Shown here one piece after another: positions 9,401 to 10,325 of a stretch of 10,325 nt of DNA; the first letter of the stretch is position 1; each line of letters begins with the position of its first letter. Source of the stretch: Baffinella frigidus. Its lineage: Eukaryota; Cryptophyceae; Cryptomonadales; Baffinellaceae. The stretch is from contig MU647053.1 in NCBI GenBank assembly GCA_026770585.1, positions 157,094-167,418 of the forward strand, in the 5' to 3' direction. The notes under the pieces are model-generated. The model was not told where the DNA came from. It was given only the letters and a program-made list of their open reading frames with translations, and searched no databases. Both the position numbers and the translations under genes were made by a program.

Positions 9401-9649
9401 TTCGCATCTGGTCACGTGACAATGATGAAACAATGAAAATGATGAAACAACGGTCACGTGAAAATGATGAAACAATGCGAAACGCTGACGATGATGGTAC
9501 TCAACTGTCGACGTTTGGCATTGTTTGATTTTTGAGAAGGCCAAACGATGTGACACCCGCTACACCCCGTCAGGTTGCGGCGCTGCACTTTCTGCGCAAA
9601 AGAAGTGCCATCCTCACGCAGCTTCTCGAGTGGGAGAAGTCTACCCCAG
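3335..9649 (+). CDS. Split gene for a BIRC6/UBE2O-class ubiquitin-conjugating enzyme (E2); N-terminus not found
   Basis: Eight exons joined across GT-AG introns read as one UBC domain. An E2 accepts ubiquitin as a thioester on its cysteine and passes it to a substrate; members of this large-E2 class often act as combined E2/E3 enzymes. In order, the sequence shows a helix 1 end (ARIMSE, then SLAASLP), the strand SSILVRADE, KALIVGPEDTPYQNG, LFEFDI, YPSAPP, the TTG turn, RFNPNLYACGKVCLSLLGTW with the catalytic Cys, LVSIQALIL, PYFNEPG, the YNQDIRKHTLQ helix and a final helix HFLRKRSAILTQLLEWE. All seven internal junctions keep frame (phases 0,1,2,0,0,0,0). RFNPNLY..GKVCLS in place of the ordinary HPN context, and the PYFNEPG insert, mark the BIRC6/UBE2O/UBE2Z group. 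What lies N-terminal to the domain is unknown, so the full protein may be much larger. The exact 3' end is also unsettled. Confidence 0.85.
3515..3552 (+). pseudogene. Decayed partial copy 1 of the 4330 exon
   Basis: The bases align with 4342-4378 of the real exon with few changes and read ASLPVNWASS in one frame. The copy lacks the exon's acceptor and breaks off into telomere-like CCCTCAACCC repeats. It lies in the intron that ends at the real exon. Confidence 0.7.
3685..3824 (+). mobile_element. MITE-like element, family B copy 2
   Basis: The ends ACGGTGGACTACG and CGTAGTCCACCGAGTGG are inverted repeats. The centre carries GTCAAAAGTCAAC, CGCAATTAAC, TTATGTGGTGCAAATTGGTCACG and AGAATCGAGGGG. 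It shares the central TTATGTGGTGCAAATT block with copy 3. It is inserted in the first intron of the E2 gene, between echo copies 1 and 2 of the 4330 exon. Confidence 0.78.
3891..4045 (+). pseudogene. Decayed partial copy 2 of the 4330 exon, with internal insertion
   Basis: This copy retains the GCAG|GTGACGTC acceptor edge and reads VTSLATSLPVKWPS from 3894. The unit GTCAAATGGCCCTCC then recurs at 3921, 3977 (GTCGAATGG...) and 4001. From 4001 the match to the exon resumes as VKWPSAIEVRVDDYR, followed by a TAA stop at 4046. It therefore looks like the exon duplicated and then expanded by about 80 bases. The insert and stop make use as a normal exon unlikely. Confidence 0.7.
4330..4429 (+). CDS. 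E2 gene exon: end of helix 1 and strand 1
   Basis: The acceptor is CCGGCAG|GTGACG and the donor ATCGTCG|GTCCGT, for a 100-nt exon ending in phase 1. It encodes VTSLAASLPVNWASSILV followed by RADETRPDHVKALIVG, which follows the family pattern SLP-x-SS-x-FVR-x-DE-x-R-x-D-x-x-KALI-x-GP. If it is read past the donor, the frame runs into GPSSPAIKN and a stop at 4456, so the family motif GP-x-x-TPY is only completed by splicing to 4738. Two partial older-looking copies of this exon lie upstream in the preceding intron. Confidence 0.8.
4738..4765 (+). CDS. E2 gene 28-nt microexon carrying the TPYQNG motif
   Basis: The acceptor is CGTGCAG|GACCGG and the donor AACGG|GTGCCC. With one base from the previous exon it reads G-PEDTPYQNG, and the last two bases are completed by the first base of the next exon, giving NG-LFEFD. 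This is the GP-x-x-TPY-x-x-G-x-FEFD segment of the class. The motif, and the exact phase fit on both sides (1 in, 2 out), make chance unlikely despite the small size. Automated gene finders would easily miss it. Confidence 0.75.
5081..5139 (+). pseudogene. Decayed copy of the 5' end of the 5576 exon
   Basis: GCGGGACTTCAG followed by a stretch reading DIDNLLGPSYPSA mirrors the real GCGGGATGCAG and FDILLGPSYPSA. The match extends upstream into intron sequence: CAGCATCCCCCTG at 5047 against 5517. The whole duplicated block is therefore about 90-110 bases. It lies upstream of the real exon in the same intron and orientation. Confidence 0.68.
5576..5696 (+). CDS. E2 gene exon: UBC core with YPSAPP and FNPNLY motifs
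   Basis: The acceptor is GGATGCAG|GTTGTT and the donor GGCAAG|GTGAGG, 121 nt ending in phase 0. It encodes LFEFDILLGPSYPSAPPSV followed by QLITTGRGRIRFNPNLYACGK. YP-x-x-PP is the universal E2 turn; the TTG...RFNPNLY-x-x-GK stretch is the BIRC6/UBE2O form of the segment leading to the active-site Cys, with the Asn of NPN in the position of the HPN asparagine. A 31-nt duplicate of the exon's 3' end, with its own GT donor, lies directly downstream. A decayed copy of its 5' end lies about 490 bases upstream. Confidence 0.88.
5674..5734 (+). repeat. 31-nt tandem duplication of the exon 3' end and donor site
   Basis: CCAACCTCTATGCGTGCGGC followed by AAG|GTGAGG is repeated 31 nt later as CCAACCTCTATCCGTGTGGC followed by AAG|GTCAGG. 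The second donor (GT at 5728) would shift the frame by one base relative to the first (GT at 5697). Only the first continues properly into the cysteine exon. Confidence 0.85.
5884..6022 (+). mobile_element. MITE-like element, family B copy 3
   Basis: It starts CCACACGG, ends CTCCACCGAGTGG, and shares CACAATTAACTTTAGAGC, TTATGTGGTGCAAATTTGG and CAGAATCTGGGG with the other copies. At 139 nt it matches copy 1 in length. It lies in the intron just before the catalytic-cysteine exon. Confidence 0.75.
6419..6487 (+). CDS. E2 gene exon with the catalytic cysteine
   Basis: The acceptor is GTGCTCAG|GTGTGT and the donor CTCCAG|GTTGCG, 69 nt, phase 0 at both ends. It encodes VCLSLLGTWPGPG then WDPATSTILQ. 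The TGT at 6422-6424 is the thioester Cys, directly following ...NPNLYACGK of the previous exon as in the family motif GKVCLSLL-x-TW. The Gly-Trp-x-Pro-x-x-Ser-Thr-x-x-Gln stretch after the Cys is typical of the large-E2 class. Confidence 0.88.
6503..6643. mobile_element. MITE-like element, family C
   Basis: A 141-nt unit has inverted ends of about 26 nt: CAGGGCTCTTGGATGGGGTA at the left and the complement of CAGGGCTCTTCGGTGGGGTA at the right. Inside it, GGCTCCAA(G)(T/A)AC occurs twice. A related stretch (AAAAGTCA(A/G)TTTT...ATGGCTCCAAGAAC) is at 9873-9942. It lies just downstream of the cysteine-exon donor. Confidence 0.7.
6782..6895 (+). mobile_element. MITE-like element, family A copy 3
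   Basis: Its ends are CCGATGTCGAGCGAG and TTCGCTCGGAAGCGG. It contains the nearly perfect palindrome AGTCACGGCCAGA-TTCTGGCCTTGACT and the shared TTGTTCCCTCTTCGCT. It lies in the intron before the 7371 exon. Its downstream partner sequence resumes only at about 7081, after 185 bases of unrelated DNA. Confidence 0.75.
7021..7061 (+). repeat. Two-copy short tandem repeat
   Basis: AGTAGA(T/G)A(A)AACACGGTTCC occurs twice in a row. It is inside the DNA that separates the two halves of the repeated block at 6782-7172. Confidence 0.55.
7271..7300 (+). repeat. 2 x 15-nt tandem repeat
   Basis: CAATAATGCGCCGGG is present twice without mismatch, in the intron before the 7371 exon. Confidence 0.85.
7371..7460 (+). 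CDS. E2 gene exon: LVSIQALIL helix and PYFNEPG loop
   Basis: The acceptor is CGCGGCAG|GTTCTG. It encodes VLVSIQALILGVVDPYFNEP then GFGGMQNFSW. The VSIQ-x-LIL-x-x-x-x-PYFNEPG motif is diagnostic of the BIRC6/UBE2O/UBE2Z group. The donor chosen is TTGG|GTGCGC at 7461. It leaves 16 residues between NEPG and the YN of the next exon, close to the family spacing. Unspliced, the frame ends at a TGA at 7485, so that spacing supports the splice. Confidence 0.85.
7505..7628 (+). mobile_element. MITE-like element, family A copy 4
   Basis: It runs from CCGCTTGCGAGCGAAC to CTTTTCGCTCGGCAGCGG, inverted ends matching the family. The middle carries AAGGCCAGATTATGGCCTTG and TTTTTCAGGTTAAAG. It lies in the intron between the 7371 and 8848 exons. 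Confidence 0.72.
7834..7866. other. 14-bp perfect hairpin
   Basis: AGAAAGACTTGATG and CATCAAGTCTTTCT flank a 5-base loop (ACATG). It lies in the intron between the 7371 and 8848 exons, about 170 bases before element D. No run of T follows it, and a bacterial terminator is not expected here. Confidence 0.7.
8038..8543. mobile_element. Element D: 506-nt foldback/MITE-like element full of nested hairpins
   Basis: Perfect 16-bp inverted ends, GGCTGGGCCGTCAAGT at 8042-8057 and its complement at 8524-8539, are flanked by CCTATT on both sides (8032-8037 and 8544-8549), a plausible target-site duplication. The interior is built of inverted repeats: a 14-bp hairpin at 8080-8125, perfect 20-bp arms at 8112-8131 and 8397-8416, a 13-bp hairpin at 8404-8435, a 17-bp hairpin at 8473-8515, CAAGATCTGG arms at 8341-8364 and a palindrome at 8290-8305. 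It has no coding capacity. It makes up over a third of the largest intron of the E2 gene. Confidence 0.8.
8637..8813 (+). repeat. Tandem duplication echoing the acceptor edge of the 8848 exon
   Basis: Two copies of about 73 nt (8637-8710 and 8742-8813) share CTGACTG(G/C)CTTCGTGACTGG, GCGTTGTGACT and CGCAGG(G/A)CAAGGC...GACTCGGTA. The last part resembles the real exon edge CCCAG|GTCAAGGCGCAATCGGC. The copies contain AG dinucleotides and could act as decoy acceptors. Both lie upstream of the true exon in the same intron. Confidence 0.7.
8848..8955 (+). CDS. E2 gene exon: YN-x-x-IR and following helix
   Basis: The acceptor is TTCTTCCCAG|GTCAAG, with the best polypyrimidine tract of the gene; the donor is CGAGAG|GTGAAG, 108 nt, phase 0. 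It encodes VKAQSALYNQDIRKHTLQ, then AAILEQITGASNNTVFRE. The class pattern is S-x-x-YN-x-x-IR-x-x-TL-x-x-A-x-L-x-Q followed by F-x-E-V. Read-through instead of splicing would reach TGA at 9007 after KSHSSLPDSW, which lacks the expected HF helix. The splice to 9574 restores that helix. Confidence 0.82.
9298..9362 (+). repeat. G/GA-rich low-complexity stretch
   Basis: Runs of G and GA with AGGAGG and GAGAGAGA units lie in the intron between the 8848 and 9574 exons. They encode nothing recognisable. Confidence 0.85.
9412..9478 (+). repeat. Short repeat GTCACGTGA-AAATGATGAAACAA
   Basis: GGTCACGTGACAATGATGAA and GGTCACGTGAAAATGATGAA lie about 40 bases apart, with another AAAATGATGAAACAA between them. 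The CACGTG palindromes are only suggestive; I have no basis to call a regulatory site inside this intron. Confidence 0.6.
9574..9649 (+). CDS. E2 gene exon: C-terminal HF...EWE helix; 3' edge uncertain
   Basis: The acceptor is CCCCGTCAG|GTTGCG. Joined to FRE it gives FRE-VAALHFLRKRS, then AILTQLLEWEK, matching the family ending F-x-x-V-V-x-x-HF-x-x-(K/R)-R-x-x-I-L-x-Q-x-x-x-W. The recognisable part ends near 9639. A possible donor CCCCAG|GTGCTC at 9650 would end the exon at 9649. If it is unspliced, the frame stays open to a TGA-type stop at about 9913-9915, but that tail crosses a perfect 28-bp inverted repeat and resembles no protein I know. Confidence 0.7.
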
Positions 9650-9777
9650 GTGCTCCCTGCCCGACGGAACAGTTTTCTCGATATTGCGGTGCACAAACTG
9701 AAAAACATCGCTCAGAAAATAGCGCGCCCCAACTAGGATCTAGATCTTCCACGGAGAAGTCTACCCCTTCCGGTGCT
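9634..9777 (+). repeat. Direct repeat of a short segment at the last exon edge
   Basis: GAGAAGTCTACCCC followed by GGTGCTCCC occurs at 9634-9656 and, with a 4-base insertion, at 9754-9780. The first copy overlaps the end of the E2 reading frame (EKSTPG) and its possible donor. Confidence 0.65.
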
Positions 9778-9786
9778 CCCCTGGGA

Positions 9787-9870
9787 TTGAGGTTCGAAGG
9801 GCCTGGCGTGGTGCTCCCCAACCACTTCTGGCTCCTCCTGGTGCACCACGCCAGGCCCTTCGAACCTCAA
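9787..9870. repeat. Perfect 28-bp inverted repeat with 28-base spacer
   Basis: The arms at 9787-9814 and 9843-9870 are exact reverse complements (the left begins TTGAGGTTCGAAGGGCCTGG). With no mismatches it must be recent or maintained. It lies after the last recognised E2 exon and could be the terminal repeats of a tiny element, or a transcript hairpin if the last exon is read through. Confidence 0.85.
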
Positions 9871-9952
9871 CAAAAGTCAGTTTTCGATGATTTTGTAATG
9901 TTTGTAATGTTTTGACAAATGCCCACAAAATGGCTCCAAGAACGTCCCCAAT

Positions 9953-9990
9953 TTCCAAAAGCGTCCCTCCGTTCCAAAAGCGTCCCTCCG
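9953..9990 (+). repeat. 2 x 19-nt tandem repeat
   Basis: TTCCAAAAGCGTCCCTCCG is repeated exactly. The region from 9871 to 10089 otherwise shows only a partial relative of family C around 9873-9942. Confidence 0.85.
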
Positions 9991-10089
9991 GATAACACTC
10001 AAAGAGCCGTTTGTGGTGCATGGGCAAGGGCATCGATCCGAGCAGGCCCCAACTCCCATGATAGCCCAATGATGCACCAATTCCCTCTA

Positions 10090-10201
10090 CCGCTGCCGAG
10101 CGAAAAGGGAACAAGTTGAAGGGTTTAAGTTGTTTTACCTGAAAGTTAGGACAAGATTCTGGTCCTGACTGTCTTACATGTGTCAATTCGCTCGAATCCG
10201 G
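10090..10201 (-). mobile_element. MITE-like element, family A copy 5, minus strand
   Basis: Read on the minus strand it goes from CCGGATTCGAGCGAA through ACATGTAAGACAGTCAGG and TTTCAGGTAAAA to TTCGCTCGGCAGCGG. It is the only copy in reverse orientation, which supports transposition rather than tandem duplication as the source of the family. Confidence 0.72.
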
Positions 10202-10265
10202 GCCTCTCTCGTCCCGAGGCGGGGCCTTCTCTAGGGCAGCGTTCTCACAGCGCGCGCGCGATGGG

Positions 10266-10301
<36 letters not shown>

Positions 10302-10325
10302 TCTCTCTCTCTCTCTCTCTCTCTC
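10266..10325 (+). repeat. (CT)n microsatellite at the window end
   Basis: An almost pure CT run with one CCTT interruption near 10299-10302 continues to the edge of the window. A short CG run (CGCGCGCGCG) precedes it. Confidence 0.95.

Noticed and set aside
9650-9915. C-terminal extension of the E2 frame to a stop near 9915
   Set aside because: It crosses a perfect inverted repeat and repeated DNA and resembles no known protein. A donor at 9650 or a nearby end is equally possible, so I do not annotate it as coding.

Overview
This window looks like eukaryotic nuclear DNA from a protist or alga. It has no bacterial operon, ribosome binding site pattern or long intact cistron. Its coding signal is a set of short exons on the + strand, bounded by GT...AG introns. 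A long CCCTAAA tract (TTTAGGG on the other strand) is the Arabidopsis-type telomere repeat, known from plants, many green algae, chromerids, dinoflagellates and others. I cannot name the species; a microalga or photosynthetic alveolate is a guess.

The main content is one split gene, from about 3335 to about 9640 (+). Its exons join in frame into a ubiquitin-conjugating (UBC/E2) domain of the large BIRC6/UBE2O/UBE2Z class. Seven exons (4330-4429, 4738-4765, 5576-5696, 6419-6487, 7371-7460, 8848-8955 and 9574 to about 9639) give about 194 residues, from the end of helix 1 through the catalytic cysteine to the C-terminal helices. An eighth exon (ending at 3421) supplies the start of helix 1. Introns run from 308 to 1387 bases, so most of the gene is intron. 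The N-terminal part is probably upstream, either outside the window or in exons I cannot recognise; one weak candidate is at 2128-2211.

Layout. 1-620: no recognised gene. 621-759: MITE-like element, family B. 900-1090: GA/CG-rich microsatellite. 1090-1790: no gene. 1793-1926 and 2232-2345: family A inverted-repeat elements. 2128-2211: possible exon. 2700-3290: degenerate then regular telomere-like repeats, ending next to the first supported exon. 3335-9649: the E2 gene. Its introns carry family A, B, C and D mobile elements, many hairpins and degenerate copies of neighbouring exon edges. 9650-10325: a perfect 28-bp inverted repeat, a family A copy on the minus strand and a terminal CT microsatellite.

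The most unusual feature is that several splice boundaries have decayed partial copies ('echoes') of the same exon edge, in the same orientation, inside the adjoining intron. Most introns are also bounded by a short AGGT or GGT direct repeat. Together these suggest introns that grew by local duplication of exon edges followed by MITE insertion.
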